DNA from: Telopea speciosissima
Lineage: Eukaryota; Streptophyta; Magnoliopsida; Proteales; Proteaceae
Length of the DNA stretch: 64,000 nucleotides
NCBI RefSeq assembly: GCF_018873765.1
Contig: NC_057922.1
Span: 17,683,563-17,747,562 of the forward strand
Reading direction: 5' to 3'
Below, piece after piece: positions 11,401 through 23,760 of the stretch. A program made the translations under genes and the position numbers. The stretch's first letter is position 1. Each line of letters begins with the position of its first letter. Below the pieces are notes generated by a model. That model saw only the letters and a list, made by a program, of their open reading frames with translations. It was not told the origin of the DNA and ran no database searches.

Positions 11401-13718
11401 TTTCCTCACTACTTTTCTTAGGGTCATTTTAGGCCTGCCCCTAGCTCTTTTAGATCCTTCAATCTGAATCAAATCATTCCTCTGTACTGGTGCATCCCAA
11501 GGCCTCCGTTGAACATGGCCATGCCACCTCAAACGACTTTCACGGAGCTTATCCTGTATTGGGGCAACTCCCAAATCAGCTCTAATATGGTCATTCCTTA
11601 CTTTATCCTTCCTAGTTTTGCTGCACATCCATCTCTGCTACACTTAGTTTATCTATATGACGCTTCTCAACGGCCCAATAAACATTTAATTCACTTGACG
11701 AAAGTCAGTTCAGTTACCTGCACTTAATCAAACAATTCACGTATTTATGTGTGTATGAAGGGCACATGTGTGCAACTGTACACATGCGTGCACATGTGCT
11801 TTATAGAATAATATCTATTCAATTTTCCAGTGCATCCAAACAATCAAAAACTTTTTTTTCCTTTCTTTGCACTGAGAAAGTAACCAAACACACCCTAATC
11901 AATCATCCTTTTATCTAGACAAAGAAAAGGAGAGAGGGAGAGGGAGAGGAAATTGATGTTCTATGCAGAGATTGACAGCGATAGGGGTCATCGTCATTGC
12001 ACACCACCAGAAACAATCAGGGCATCCCTTGATGTAGGATATTTCAAAAATCTAGGGCTGTACTGCTATGAAATTGACGGTATAGGTTGTTACAGATCAG
12101 TGTTTAATTGAATACGTAAATGGGGCAAGATCAGGGACAGGAGTGTGTCCTGGGTCAGTGAACAGAACCCGTAAACTAAAACTTTGCAGAATGTAGAAGA
12201 AAAGGGGGAAAAATAGTATAAGAGCTTAGCAATAGATAAGTAACAGCACAGAAGTAATAAAAGCAGCAAAACGTTTCTTTTCAAATCTCCAACTCTCCTT
12301 TCACTGCAACATACAGCTCTAATATAAACTACAAATAGGAAAAGAAAATAGAATAAAACAGACCTTCCAATTTGGGGACTTTTCATATTCTATCTGACTC
12401 AAGTTAGGAACAAATCTTAAGACCTAAATACCTCCTACCAACCAGATATTCTAAACCCTTGCCCAGGTAACTAGAATCAACTCATGGACTTCACTAATGG
12501 GTCATTTACAAATAAAAGACCCTAAAAAGTAAACCTAGCTCATCACATATAACCCTCCACTCACTAATAAAGCCAAAAGCCAAATAAAAGAGAGCTAACA
12601 TAGAACTTAGCCCACTTTATTAAGATACTCCTATGACCCAAAACACAATCTATCATGGTCCTTTGAGGGAAAAAAAATTGGCAGACCAAAGTAGATGATC
12701 TTGCATCTCAATCCTGACACCACTCCATGATAGATAAAGGGCTTGGATTAGTCAGTGTGGGACAATAATTCAATAGAGAACAATGTTGCTGCTGGGAGAG
12801 GAGATCTTGATGATGAGGAGACTTGCCATTAAAAGAGAGAAATCAGGGCCTGTGAGACGGGCAAAGAAAATATGATCTATTTTTGTATTTTCATAAATCT
12901 CAGAACATGATCTATGCACATTACAAGCACCGAATGGACTGGATCCAGTTTCGCAGTGGGTCCCTTTCATTTATGGATGTGATCTTTTCACACAAGCATT
13001 CAATGCTTGTATTTCTAGCACTTTCCTTTGTTTTTCTGGTAAAGGAAAGACACTGACGAAAACTGGGTAAAATGGGGGTCACTGAAATATCAATTAAGGA
13101 AATAAGCTTTGAAGTAAACAATCATGGCATATTGCTCTAGTAAGTGAAAATCAATCAGCATGTCATTTCACGTTCAACTAAGAGAGTCCCATTTTCAGGT
13201 CAACCTTTGGGAAGTTTTAAACCATTGATCTAGGCAAGACAACAGTGACAACTTCACCGACATGAAATCCAACATGCTGATCAAGTCAATGACAAAAATC
13301 AAGACTTGAGCAAAAACAGCTAGGATAGGAAAAGAATGTAACCAAGAACACAGGGTGGTGGAAGAAATTCAATGACCAGCTCAGTTTTTTTTTTTTTTTT
13401 TTTTTTTTTTCCTTTTTTGGATAGAGAGACCAGCTCAGAATTTCAGTTTGAGGAAAAAAACAGTAACTGCTGATCCCCAAGTCTCTAACCATGATAAATT
13501 TCCGATTTATACAACTTTCTCAGTATGAAACAAACAGCATGTCTTCTAGGATTTCGGAATGGTATATAAGATGAAAATAACTACTAAACAACAATTTAAT
13601 AACAAATACATATACAGAAGGCAATACTACTGACATTCTCATCCTTATCTGAAGATTGTGACTTTTCTGACTTCTTTAAACCAACCAATGTTCTCAGCCA
13701 CTTCCCTGAGCCACCCAT
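5454..13718 (-). CDS. IQ67-domain (IQD) calmodulin-binding protein, C-terminal exons outside window
   Basis: Four phase-0 coding exons on the minus strand: 13635-13718 (28 codons, start [16 protein letters not shown]), 9422-9670 (83 codons), 7809-8036 (76 codons), 5454-5567 (38 codons, ending AMAYALAHQ). Joined they give 225 residues without a break. Exon 2 ends in [14 protein letters not shown], and exon 3 carries the next IQ repeats ([16 protein letters not shown] and [16 protein letters not shown]); the exon junction inside the first IQ motif is typical of the family. Each boundary has AG/GT. IQD proteins bind calmodulin and scaffold microtubule or plasma-membrane sites; that is family knowledge. 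The usual last exon (WQAG.. onward) is not found down to position 1, so intron 4 exceeds 5.4 kb. Introns hold a SINE, LINE, LTR pieces and the nested retrotransposons. Confidence 0.9.
5568..7808. other. IQD intron 3
   Basis: No exon found. It contains a copy of a CCTAGGCG-rich repeat (6938-7008) that recurs in the kinase gene at 43383-43455, and a second stretch rich in the same word around 7200-7310. The rest is AT-rich unique-looking sequence. Confidence 0.5.
6938..7008. repeat. CCTAGGCG-type dispersed repeat, copy 1
   Basis: The phrase GACCCAAGGCATTGGAGGGG followed by GCCTAGGC words is shared with 43383-43455. It probably derives from a dispersed element whose ends I could not define; related CCTAGGC words continue near 7216-7310. 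Confidence 0.5.
8037..9421. other. IQD intron 2
   Basis: Intron between the second and third coding exons. Apart from the Au SINE and a T run near 8993-9002, no feature is seen. Confidence 0.7.
8505..8707 (-). mobile_element. Au-type SINE with target-site duplication
   Basis: A tRNA-derived SINE on the minus strand occupies 8524-8688. Its 5' end has a box A-like GTGCAATGGTAAAGG and a box B-like GGTTCGAGTTT, followed by the conserved Au body ending GGGTACGCCCTTT. A 19-bp duplication CTAATTTACCCTTGGGTAA at 8505-8523 and 8689-8707 is perfect. It sits in IQD intron 2. The family assignment is from memory of the Au consensus; the structure is visible directly. A second copy is at 46557-46706. Confidence 0.85.
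10948..11073 (-). mobile_element. Diverged LTR remnant related to the Ty3-like element
   Basis: The stretch from CTAGGCCCATTAAAG to ACCTGCATCA follows, with many substitutions, the last 140 bases (plus sense) of the LTRs at 2770-2892 and 4735-4857, including the shared phrase AAAGGCCCAACA. The match to the LTR terminus is good; the left part fades out around 10.7 kb. It indicates an older insertion of the same or a sister family. Confidence 0.6.
11195..11690 (-). mobile_element. RTE-type LINE 3' end
   Basis: On the minus strand an open stretch of about 99 codons (11628-11329) carries the motif set [32 protein letters not shown] and a GRPK segment, typical of the C-terminal end of plant RTE-like LINE polyproteins. 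Downstream, two versions of the typical 3' tail appear (CATTTAGGTGGGATATTGC and CATTTAGTTGGGATAAGGC), and the last ends in GTTGTTGTTGTTG. The element is 5' truncated and dead. Confidence 0.7.
13385..13410. repeat. Poly(T) tract
   Basis: A run of 26 T in IQD intron 1, directly followed by CC and then a further T-rich stretch. It may be the tail of an unrecognised retroelement. Confidence 0.8.
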
Positions 13719-13752
13719 GATCACAAACACTTTATCTCTCGCAGATCAAAAT

Positions 13753-16119
13753 CTGTAAATGGCAACTAGGATATCAGTTCTTGTCCTGCTGTTCTTATGT
13801 ATCACATTATTTAGTACAAACAAAAAAGAAAAGATGATGGATGAGCTCACAAACTAAGGAGTTACTTAATAAAATTATATCTAAGAAATAGCTAATCAGT
13901 TATACATGCTGAACAAATAATAAAAAAAAAAACATGAAATATTTTCCTGAGAAAGGAAAACAGACATAACTTCATCAAGAGCATACATGATCAGCTTTTA
14001 GGCATTTTGGGGACAAAATATTCAGCGGATCATCATAAAGGTCAGAGCTCCAGCACAAAAAAATAAAGGGAAAAGGTTCTCTGAGCAAGTGGCAGAGGGT
14101 ATGCTGGTACCCGCTTTCTCTCTCTCTCTCCTCCTCACATGGAATGACCTTTCTGCCCCCCATTTATGAAACCATTCCATCACCCTTCATTGGTGAACTC
14201 TCTTATGCCGCTTGCTCAGAGAAAAACAAAAAATGGAACCTATACAATGATTATAACATTTAAAGCCTTGCTCTTTCAGATGTTTATATCATGTTGTTAC
14301 CCATTTATGAACCCATGGATATATACAAATCTATATGTGTGCTCCATATGGTCAATATTTTATTAAAAACAAATCTTTTGTAACCAATTATATATTTCCG
14401 ATACCAGGTTATTTCCATATCTTATAATTAATAATTCACATATATTCTAACTAATTATTGCTAAGGGGAAATTTCTAAATATTATCGGTTATAAGACGTA
14501 TACTTATGTATGTTTGCATCTTTATACATGTATAAACCATCCAATCCCAAATAAACATAAATGTTAACACTTGTGTAAATTATAGGTTCTCTTTTTTTTC
14601 TATCAAATTCAATTCAATCAATACAACCAATATATGCTAGGATAAATGTAGCCTTCACTTTGTTATTGAAGTCATCAGCAAATGCCACAGTTTTAGAAGA
14701 CTCTCCTGAGCAAACTATTCATAGAGTCAACCAAAATGTGATTGAAGGACTCCTAATACAGTGGCCATATTATTTGATTTGTATCTCAGAGATGGTGATT
14801 AAACTTTCATTAAAATGAATAAGAAAAATATCCTTGAAGAATTATTACTAAATCTGTATAGAGCATACGAGGAAAGAGGTTCCAAAATCATACAGGCTGG
14901 AGAAGTCAAATTGTCAAAACAACCTCCTTAGCAATTCAATTTAGGGTAGGGTAGGCTCGGAGTCTGAAGTTCTCTCTTTCCCAACCAGTAAGCACTTTTG
15001 CAAAGTGAACCTTCCCGTGGTCAAAACAACACTTAAATATAACAACCAGACCTTATCAGGGACAGGGACCAGACTATAGAGCCTAATTCTAAATAATTAG
15101 GGCTTGCTTTCTCAAATCACATCTATGAACGATAATTCCTGTATCTATTGCTCGCTTCAATCGGACTCTGACAGCTTAGGGAAGAATGCTGGGTTGCTAA
15201 CAAGGCTCATAATATCCTCTTAGGGTGGTCTCGCTCCCATTTCCTTCCTTCTGTAGTTGCGGTCTTGGTGAACCTAGGATCCCGCAACTTCAACTTGTTC
15301 CACCAGGAGGGGTTCGAACCCACAACTAGAGAGAAGCAACTGCTCTAAACAGGAAGGCAGGAAGCAGAGGTATTCTCCAAAACCACCTTCCAGATGCAAC
15401 CTTCTGTTCGCACATATTTTCCTTTCCTGCTGTCCACTAATTTAACCCACGTATATCCTTCAGCAACAATACCAAAATGAGATTTTACGCGACAAGGAGT
15501 GTTTAGAACAGACTGAATTGATGAAATAGAAGCTACCACAGTATTCTAAGTCTATCACAACACAGGAACTCATGTGCTGCACAATCAGATACAAGAATGT
15601 CACCGCATTGAACAATACAAGAATCCGCAATGCAGCTCTCTCCGAATATTATTTCATTTTTAGCCATTTCGCCTAATTAGCCGAACTTTAAGTATAGACC
15701 ACTCTGTCCTTTAAAATCTCAGTCAAAAACTGAAACGAATACTCGACTAGGCCATGACAAACAAACAATTCCAAAATTCTCACGTCACCTGCAGGCTCCA
15801 AGATGACTCTACCCAAACCTTATCTTCAAACAAAAAAAGCACATAATGATCACAGAAACGGATAAAACGAGTCCGGAAGGGCTAGTGTGCAACCTAAGCA
15901 ACAACATGGAACAAATAGTGTAACACAAAAATGATTTACACTTGACATCATTATAAAATCCACAGACAATTAAAATCCAATCTCTATACGGAGCAGATCT
16001 GCAAATCATGAACTCAGCAGACAGTGTGAACACAAAAACTTAGTCGCCGTGAAGCAGAAACTGAAGATAATCAACTCTGTAACACAGAACAAGTTAAAAT
16101 TCTGAAACTCTTAACTCAC
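13753..16119. other. IQD 5' UTR intron
   Basis: Proposed intron from the donor CAG/GTGAGT at 16120/16119 to the acceptor TTTACAG at 13755-13753 (minus sense). I see no exon or clear transposon inside it. Confidence 0.55.
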
Positions 16120-16400
16120 CTGAAATCCATGAAAACACTGCCGTAGAACACACAAAGAAGCCGAACCGCAGTTGAGACAAAAACAGGACCGAATCAACAT
16201 AGAAGGAAAAGAAATAAACCCTTTTTAAAGTCGATCTATTATCAATGAATCAGTCCAAATCAGTCTTCCTCCCTGTCGATCCTTTTTCTAGTTGAATCAG
16301 CTTCGAAGATCCCTCTTTTTTCATCTTTCCTGAATTTAACCGAGCGGAAAAGAGCGGCGTCGGTAGAGGCCAAGTTATCTAAATTACGCCCGGAGGAAAC
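16120..16400 (-). other. Probable IQD 5' UTR exon
   Basis: On the minus strand a stretch ending GGATTTCAG/GTGAGTTAAG has a strong splice donor. The coding exon upstream of its ATG has a matching acceptor (TTTACAG/ATTTTGATC at 13752), 34 nt before the start codon. An upstream ATG (TTCTATGTTGATTCGG) would open a short reading frame in the leader. The 5' end is a guess from the change in base composition near 16.4 kb. Confidence 0.5.
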
Positions 16401-19400
16401 AAGACTTGGATGTTCGACACGATCGTTTTTGAATTTAGGTTCGAGTCAGGGTGTGCACTTGTGGCTCTGTTTTGCGCAGTCGTCGTCGCGCCTTTTTGGC
16501 TATTAACCTTTTCTAATGCTGGGCATCCTGTGTATGTTAGCCTTCTTTCTAACAAATTACAAAATGGAGGGAAATCAACTTAAAAGTTGAATTAGTTATT
16601 AAGGCCAGAGATTGACCTGACGCCTTTGACAATGACCTGAGAATTGTTTTCCGGAACTACCCTTATTTCAATTCTTAAACTACAAAAAATACCACTTGAC
16701 CGTTACGTATCAGACATTCAGGCTCAGAAGTTGTCGATCTGCATGCAGTCTGGCAGACTTGCAGTGCGTAACTTTTCCTAAAGTTGAAGAAAAAGTATTT
16801 CCCGTGTATAATGCTTATTGTGCACGTGCATGCAGGAGGCATGCAGGGGCGGAGCAAGGATTTTTCGTTGCCGACAACGAATCAATATCAATATAGTAAG
16901 GATGGATCATGCGTCTTGTTCGGGTTGGATATTGCCCAATGTAAAAAGAAGAAATTGTCTCTGAATTGGTGGGAGAACGGTTCAAATGAAATCCAATCTG
17001 TGGGAATGTTTTATTTGAACGGTTGTGAGTTGTTCAATGGGTATCTCTCCTTGAATCGAGGTCCTCTCCAATGAGACAATCGTCCAATAAACATCCATTA
17101 GCTGGGCTACCGGCACGTTGATTGGGCGTGTGCCAGGCAAGCCAGCCATTGGATGCCTCATTGGGCAATCTCTTTATTGGAGAGGATCCTGATCCTCACT
17201 CATCTTTGTCCCTTGTTGGGAAATCCAATCGGTGCCCCGCATGCCCAGGAACAAGCCTTGATAAATTAGGTTGGAGATCTACGTTCGAATTAATGTAATG
17301 GCCTCTCCCAGGGTAAGTCAATAGGTATGTGAAAAGAGAGGCCTCATGATTCGAAGGGGTTGTAGTAATGGAGTGCACTATTACTATCGAAAACTGACAA
17401 AGGCTGTTGTATATTGAAGGTCTCTACTCGCATACACCCGGTTGCACCTATAGGGGGCGATTAAGGTCTTAAGGAGACTGCTCATTAATACTAAGAGAGA
17501 TGTATTTACCCCAAAGGATCAGTTTAATTGGCAAAAGACCAACTCCTCAAATAAGAGGTCATAAATTCAAACCACCTTGGGGCCTATCCCTATCCCCTAA
17601 CACCCTCCCCCCTATTAAAGCTCTCCAATTCCAAAAAAAAAAAAACTTTATTGATAAAAAAAATTGATTTTTTTATTCAAATTTGAGGGTTAAACGGTCT
17701 AATTTGACTCAATACAAGCAAATTGAGGGGATAAAGGTCTCAGACTCTACATGTAAATTTGACCGATTCCAATTTAATACGATCTGACCATATGGACCAC
17801 CTCCAATCCATCATTCTTGTGCCCTTTTGAAAGCAGGACTAATCACTCTATTGTAAATCTAACTGCAACAGTAATTTTTTGTTGTTTTTTTTTAGGGGTT
17901 TTTTTAACTCTATTTTTATAAGAGGGGAGAAAACGCTCTCAAAGAGTGATAGACACAAAGAGACACTAACGTAAGCTCCACAAAAGACTCAAGATAAAAA
18001 TCATAAGAAGGGTATGTGCAGCGAGAGTCCGTATCCTATCCAATGAGAATGAGACGTGCATCCAATGAACATCCAAACGGCTGAGCAGACTGGACAAGCA
18101 AGCACCGGGATGTGTGAGAAGTAGCTTAATGAAGTCTTCAACACTAGGTTTTAGAAATCAAACCAGGTGGAGGTTGAAAGTTTTCTGTCTAAATCGGAAT
18201 ATATATGAGACGTGAGTCTCCTCACTTTTTTGTCAACTCTTAGCATTTCACTTTCCCCACTTTTGTCATTTACTCATTTCACAACCCTTGTGATGTGACT
18301 TGGCAGGAGAATTTGAGATTAACTTAACTTCCTCCAGTTCATTAAATTGTTTAGTTTACATCGGATGAGTGAGTGTGGTGTTTGTTGTGTATATCAATCA
18401 TTTTATGATCTAAAAAATTGATTAATTTTATGGGTTAGACAGTGTATGATATATATGATTTGTCTACTCAATCCCTTTTACCCAGTGTTTTAAGAATTCG
18501 ATTGGATCCGAATCGATTCAGTTGGAAGTGATATTCTAACTCATAAAATCAAGCCACACTAAAGATTAGCCCAATCAGCAGGCCAAAATGGTTCAACCAG
18601 GCTAGATTTTCTATTAGTAGTCTTGTTCAATTATTGTTGATGACAGTTTTGTTAGGGTTTTGGGTTTTAGCACAAGATTGTTTAAAGCAATACATCTTAC
18701 ATATCAAGTTTGAAATAATACAGGTTGCTGTCTCCAACTAGTATTTATAGAAAAGATTTATAATTTTAGGTTAAATGGATTTTAGCCAATGAAGCACACC
18801 ACAGTCTAATTCTTTATTCAAGTAAATTTATATTAAAACATATATTAGAATTATAGAATATATCCAACAAGTTTAACGATGTTTCTAGTTAGATAATGAA
18901 ATGGAACTTTGAACTGAAATTAATAACGAATGATATGAGGGGCATTGAGGTAAAAGGACAGAAGTTTTGAGAGAGATTGGTTGAGTGAAGCACTCATTGT
19001 TCACAAAATTAGAGCAGTAATAAGACAAATAGTGTTGGGTGGATGGGTTTGTTTGTTCTCACGTAACCCACGAATATATGTGGATTCCCCCTGATCACGC
19101 CAAAGGCCGAAAGGCCAATTCCCAACTCCCAATCTAAGCAGGTTGCAGGGTTTCTGATACAACTTTATGTTTTATCGAGGCAGGAAGATTTTGGACTCAC
19201 CGAGTCAATTTGGGTGAAGACATCCTTGGGTGTCAATCGCAATCTTTTGACACTTAAAACTAGATTTGAATTCCAAGTGTCTGAGACCAAAATGAACCAT
19301 TAAATCCGTGTTTTAAGTTGGATTGTTTCAGGTTTTGATGTGGAATTAATACCAAAAACTAGCTTAGGTGCATGTGATTATTTTCAACCACCAGTGTAAT

Positions 19401-20984
19401 GACATTTAGGGACAAGTTTGTTAAATCAGTTCAAGTTAAGGTTGTTTGCTGATGTGGTCCAAATGCCACGTGCACCACACACTAGGAAGAGTTGCTAATA
19501 AGGTGGTTAATAAAGTTACTTTATCATATTGGGTACCTACTTGATGGTGATAAACTGATAGGTACAGTTCGATAAGAGAAATAAGGGGGTTTCTAGTCTC
19601 AGTGATTGTACACACATTACTGTCAACTAAGGGTGTCAATTTGGGATCAAAACCAATCAATATCTATCATATATTTGGTACAATTTTGGTATGGAAAATG
19701 AATTTTTTTTTGGTTTGGTATGATATCGGTTTCTAAAGCAAAACTATTCAGTATGTATTGAATCAAATCGAATTTCTTGTTTTTGTACCAAATCGAGGCT
19801 GTTTGTGTGTACAAATATAACATTCGTATATAATATACAACGGTAACCGTAAAAGTAAAAACAACATATCCCCCCCCCCTCCCCCAAAAAAAAACAGATA
19901 TAATCGCAAAAATCAAAACCCTAAGCTTACTAATCATTCTAAGTTTCTATTCTTAATGTCTCTATAGCTCGGGTTGTGACTTGTGCAGCACTGTGCTTCT
20001 GCGTCATGCTTCTCCAACTCTTCCTCAATGCTCAAGACGGCAAGACAACATAGCAAACAATTCAGAAACCTTATTTGATATCAAAGAAACCGTATTTGAT
20101 AAGGAATAAAGAAACCATATTTGATATAGAATAAAAAATTGAACCGAAACAGTACCGAGTCAGTACCGTATCGGTATTAAAAATGCAATTTGTATTCGGT
20201 ACGATATGATTTTAGTACCTACTTTTTGATACCTCTCTCTCTCTCTCCACTGCTCCCAATTCTATAGGCTAAGGCCACTCCTACCAAAATTACCTTACGG
20301 TGGGGTTAGGCTTATTAATAGGAAAGGGGGGACGTCCCTTGCGGTAACTCACAGGTCCCCTCTGTGGTAACGTAGAGGCAGCCCTTGAGGTACCTCAAAA
20401 TGTGTCATGTGTCACATTGGATTGGCCCGAAAGATCCTTTTGCGTGCCAAACTTTTGATTGCGATATCTCTCAATCCGTAAATCTGATATTCGCGTTCCC
20501 ATTTGAAAGGTCTTGAGATAAAATATTCAATAATGTAGGAATTGGGTGGTGATTTGGCCAAAAGTAGGTTCAAAACTGAACCCAATGTTTGCGGTCTAAC
20601 ATAAGGATAAATTTGGTAAAAGAGTGGTTAAATCAAACATTTTTTGCACCATTTTAGGAAATGGCTTAAAATGATAAAATATACTAGAATATAAAATTTG
20701 GGACCAATCCGAGAATAGTTGGGCACTTAATTAATACCAAGGACATTTTTGTCATTTCACCGATAAAACCTAATTTTTGTGAAAATTGATGTCACGTTTG
20801 CACCAACCTTTAGGTTTAGGTTACGTATGATAAAACACACATATCCTATGAATTTTTGTCAATTCTAAAAAGACTTGGGCATAAAGTGGCACCAGGGGCA
20901 TTTTGGTATTTTTGCTGGCAAAACCGTAATTCATCTAACTGATATTTCTAATGAGATTCCAAGGGAATCCTTCCATCAATGGTT
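16401..20984. other. Gene-poor intergenic sequence
   Basis: No gene recognised. It holds a foldback MITE (17059-17190), a related single arm near 18.02-18.12 kb, a C run at 19869-19882 with an A run just after it, and from 19625 to 20235 sequence with GGTGTCAATTTGG and 'TACCGATACGGTA'-like words typical of decayed hAT/MULE MITEs. The frames at 16696-17074 and 19436-19937 look random. Confidence 0.5.
17059..17190. mobile_element. Foldback MITE
   Basis: The left arm AGGTCCTCTCCAATGAGA and the following 50 bases pair, with mismatches, with the right arm ending TATTGGAGAGGATCCT. The arms meet near 17120. No clear target duplication. Likely a stem-loop transposon relic. Confidence 0.6.
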
Positions 20985-21985
20985 CCAAGCTTCTCGACGT
21001 TCAATGTCTAAACCTGACAATTTTAAAAGATTATTGCAATGCCAATTAGATCTCTGATACTAACGAGTCATTGGCAACTAGTGGGTTAGTAGACACACTA
21101 AGGGTGGAGCGGTTTCATGGAAATCAATAAAGCAAACCTATGGTACATGTTCCACCATGGAAGCCGAGAATGTGACTTAAGAGAAAGTTGGCACTGAAGT
21201 CGAATGGCTAAGAAATCTTTCGATGGTCGATGCACCGTTGTGGCCAAAGCCTATGTTATCTTGTGATTGTCAGGCTAAAATCGCTAACGAAAAAAAAAAC
21301 AAACAGAGGATTTACTTATAACCCGGGTACAGAGCATTGGAATGCTCTAGTATGGTTGTTGAGGTATTTGAAAGGCATTATATATTACGGGTTTCAGTAT
21401 AATGGAAACCCGACAATTTTAAAAGGGTATTGCGATGCCAATTTGATCGTAAATACTAATGAGTTTGGAGTCAGTGGCAACTAGTGAGTTTGAAGAACTA
21501 GGGGTGGAACGGTTTCTTGAAAATGAGTAAAGCAAACCTATGGTATAGGTTTCACCATGGAAGTTGAGTTTGTGGCATTAGAGAAGGTTGGTGTTGGATG
21601 ACTCAAAAATTTGGTCGCCAATGTACTATTGTGGCCAAAGCATGTGTCATCTACATCAATACATTTGTGATAGTCAGGCTGCAATCACTAAGGTAAAAAA
21701 AAATAAAATTTACAACGGACAAAAAAAAGAAGTATATACATCTAAGGCATGACCTAGTGAGGATATACATGAGGGAATGACAGCTATAGATTGGTAAGGT
21801 TAGAAAAGAATCTGGCATACCTGTTTAAAAAACCTCAAGCCACCAAGGTTATTAATGAAACTTGTAAAAAATGGACATAAGGCATATAACAAACACCCTA
21901 CCCATGTGATAAGAAGTCCCTGGAATTGGGTTAAAAAGATACCAACGAAGACATTGAATGACTTGTTTACCATTGTACTGCCCAT
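20985..21985 (+). mobile_element. Decayed Copia fragment with duplicated RNase H segment
   Basis: The plus-strand frame at 21300-21484 reads NALVWLLRYLKGIIYYGF, then LKGYCDAN, the Copia RNase H region, followed in broken frames by MEVEFVALEKVG and WLKNL segments. A second, more decayed copy of the same 275 bp precedes it (21016-21290 versus 21410-21695). Many stops are present, so neither copy is functional. Confidence 0.7.
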
Positions 21986-21999
21986 TCTATTTAGATGCT

Positions 22000-22066
22000 A
22001 AGGTAATATTCACCTTGATGAATGAATGATGAGTTTTTACTCTTAATCAACCATATTTTCCATAAA

Positions 22067-22102
<36 letters not shown>

Positions 22103-23203
22103 GGGGGGGGGGTGTTAACCATGGTGCACATTACAAGCTGGCTTAAGTGGATGTAGAGGAGAGGGCGTCTACTGATGAGAATTTTAAAGGCAAATTCTAT
22201 AAACATCTATGATATTGAAATGAGGACAAGTCTAGATAAAAGTGTCCACATATTCGAACGGGACATATCAAGGGTTGAATGCTAGGATATAGTTGGTGAG
22301 TTAGTCAACTATATCGATGAGGAAAGATTCAAGAAATCTAATTTCACTTGTACTTTGTAGCGTATCTCATCAGATTTAGTATAGATTCAAATCCAAAAGA
22401 CATCCAATGATGTGTCCTACTGCTTCTAATGTGCTCATCACTCCATTTTGGTTTTATCGGTATTTATTAATATTGGTGGGGGTAATTGTTATATTTTAAG
22501 GTTTGAAAATTCAAATTACCTCTTATATTTATAGGTGATTTTGAGACATGCATCTACATTGATAAAAACATTTCTTTATAGAGATGCACCCATACATATG
22601 TAAATCTTCTAGAAACATCTATATATGTAGACATCCTCTAGGGGCATTTACACATATAAAGAGGTCTGCATACATGTATACAAAGAGATGTAAAGACATA
22701 ACCATATAAAGGGGTGTACCTCTACATAAGGACATGACTTTGTAATAGAATGTGTCTCTTTACCAGACAGGGATGTCTAAAGGGTACTTGCTATTTGTAA
22801 ATAAAGGATGAAACTAATTCTTCTCTACAATTTTGTTTTGTTAGCCTCTCTTTTGTTAGCTTTGCATTCTTTTTGTCCCTCTTTATTGTGAGTATTTTTT
22901 GTTGGTGAGCACAATTGTTGAGTTCCAACATGACCTAGTTGTTTGAGTGCACATCAACCAGAGGGCCTTCGAAAGGATGTTTCATCTTGGAGGCTAGGAC
23001 GTGTTGCAAAGACCTTTTACACCATACAGGGCAACAACGTTCTTGAGGAGAGTAGCATTGACATGACTCAAACTTTAATTGTTCGCAATGTTGTTGCTAT
23101 GTTTCCTATTACATTGGTGGTGTGACATCGGAGACCATTCATACACTTGGAGTTTTTAAATCCGATTTATAATGTAAGATTTTTTTTATTCTCTTTGATG
23201 CCT
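22000..23203. other. Intergenic sequence, possible LTR remnant
   Basis: Contains a TG microsatellite (22071-22100) followed by a G run, and a purine run GGTGGGGGTAA near 22476 followed by TGTTATATTTTAAGG, which could be a decayed polypurine tract and 3' LTR of the Copia fragment upstream. The right end of such an LTR is not visible. The 60-codon frame at 22943-23125 has no recognised family. Confidence 0.3.
22071..22100. repeat. (TG)n microsatellite plus G run
   Basis: About 15 TG units followed by nine or ten G. Confidence 0.9.
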
Positions 23204-23400
23204 TTATTTTATGGATTCAAATCATCTACTGCCGAGCTGCCCGGCAGGATCGTACTGCCAAGACACAGTGAGGCACCTTGCAATGATCTCCTTACCCCTA
23301 CCCAAATGGGGGTAAGACGGTCATTGCACACCTCACTGTGTCTTGGCAGCACGGTCTTACCGGACAACTCGACAGTAGAGGATCCAAAATGCTTATTTTA
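23204..23400. mobile_element. Foldback MITE with 8-bp target duplication
   Basis: The body 23212-23392 folds back: the left arm with CTACTGCCGAGCTGCCCGG and TGCCAAGACACAGTGAGG pairs with the right arm CCTCACTGTGTCTTGGCA ... GACAGTAGAGGATCC around a short loop near 23315. TTATTTTA flanks it at 23204-23211 and 23393-23400. An 8-bp duplication fits a hAT-type non-autonomous element. Confidence 0.8.
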
Positions 23401-23760
23401 CTACACCAACAACTGCAAATTAATAAAAAATAAAAAATGAATGTGTTATTTTGCATTTAAAACTCGACAAAGTGGCATGAAAATCACAGAAGGTCAAATT
23501 GGTTTTAAAACTAGTAGAGCTAATTGAGAGGATTATATTAACTTCTACTATTATAGATATGAGATGTATTTATTAAACCAAAAACCTGCTAGAGCCAACC
23601 TAACCTACGATCTAAGACTAGATATCCTAAGCTTAACTATGTACCTACATAATATTGCTTGGGTTCAAAATGGGCTAAGCTTAGCTTACACTCTTAGACG
23701 TAGATTGGGCTTGGCTCAACCATCTAGCCCACCCAGCCTAATGCCCATCTCTAGTTTTTA

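Larger units (their letters stand above)
9671..13634. other. IQD intron 1
   Basis: A 3.96-kb intron. It contains an LTR remnant (10948-11073), an RTE LINE 3' end (11195-11690), a T/A-run near 13385-13410, and otherwise unannotated AT-rich sequence. The plus-strand frames at 9859-10261 show no family resemblance. Confidence 0.6.
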
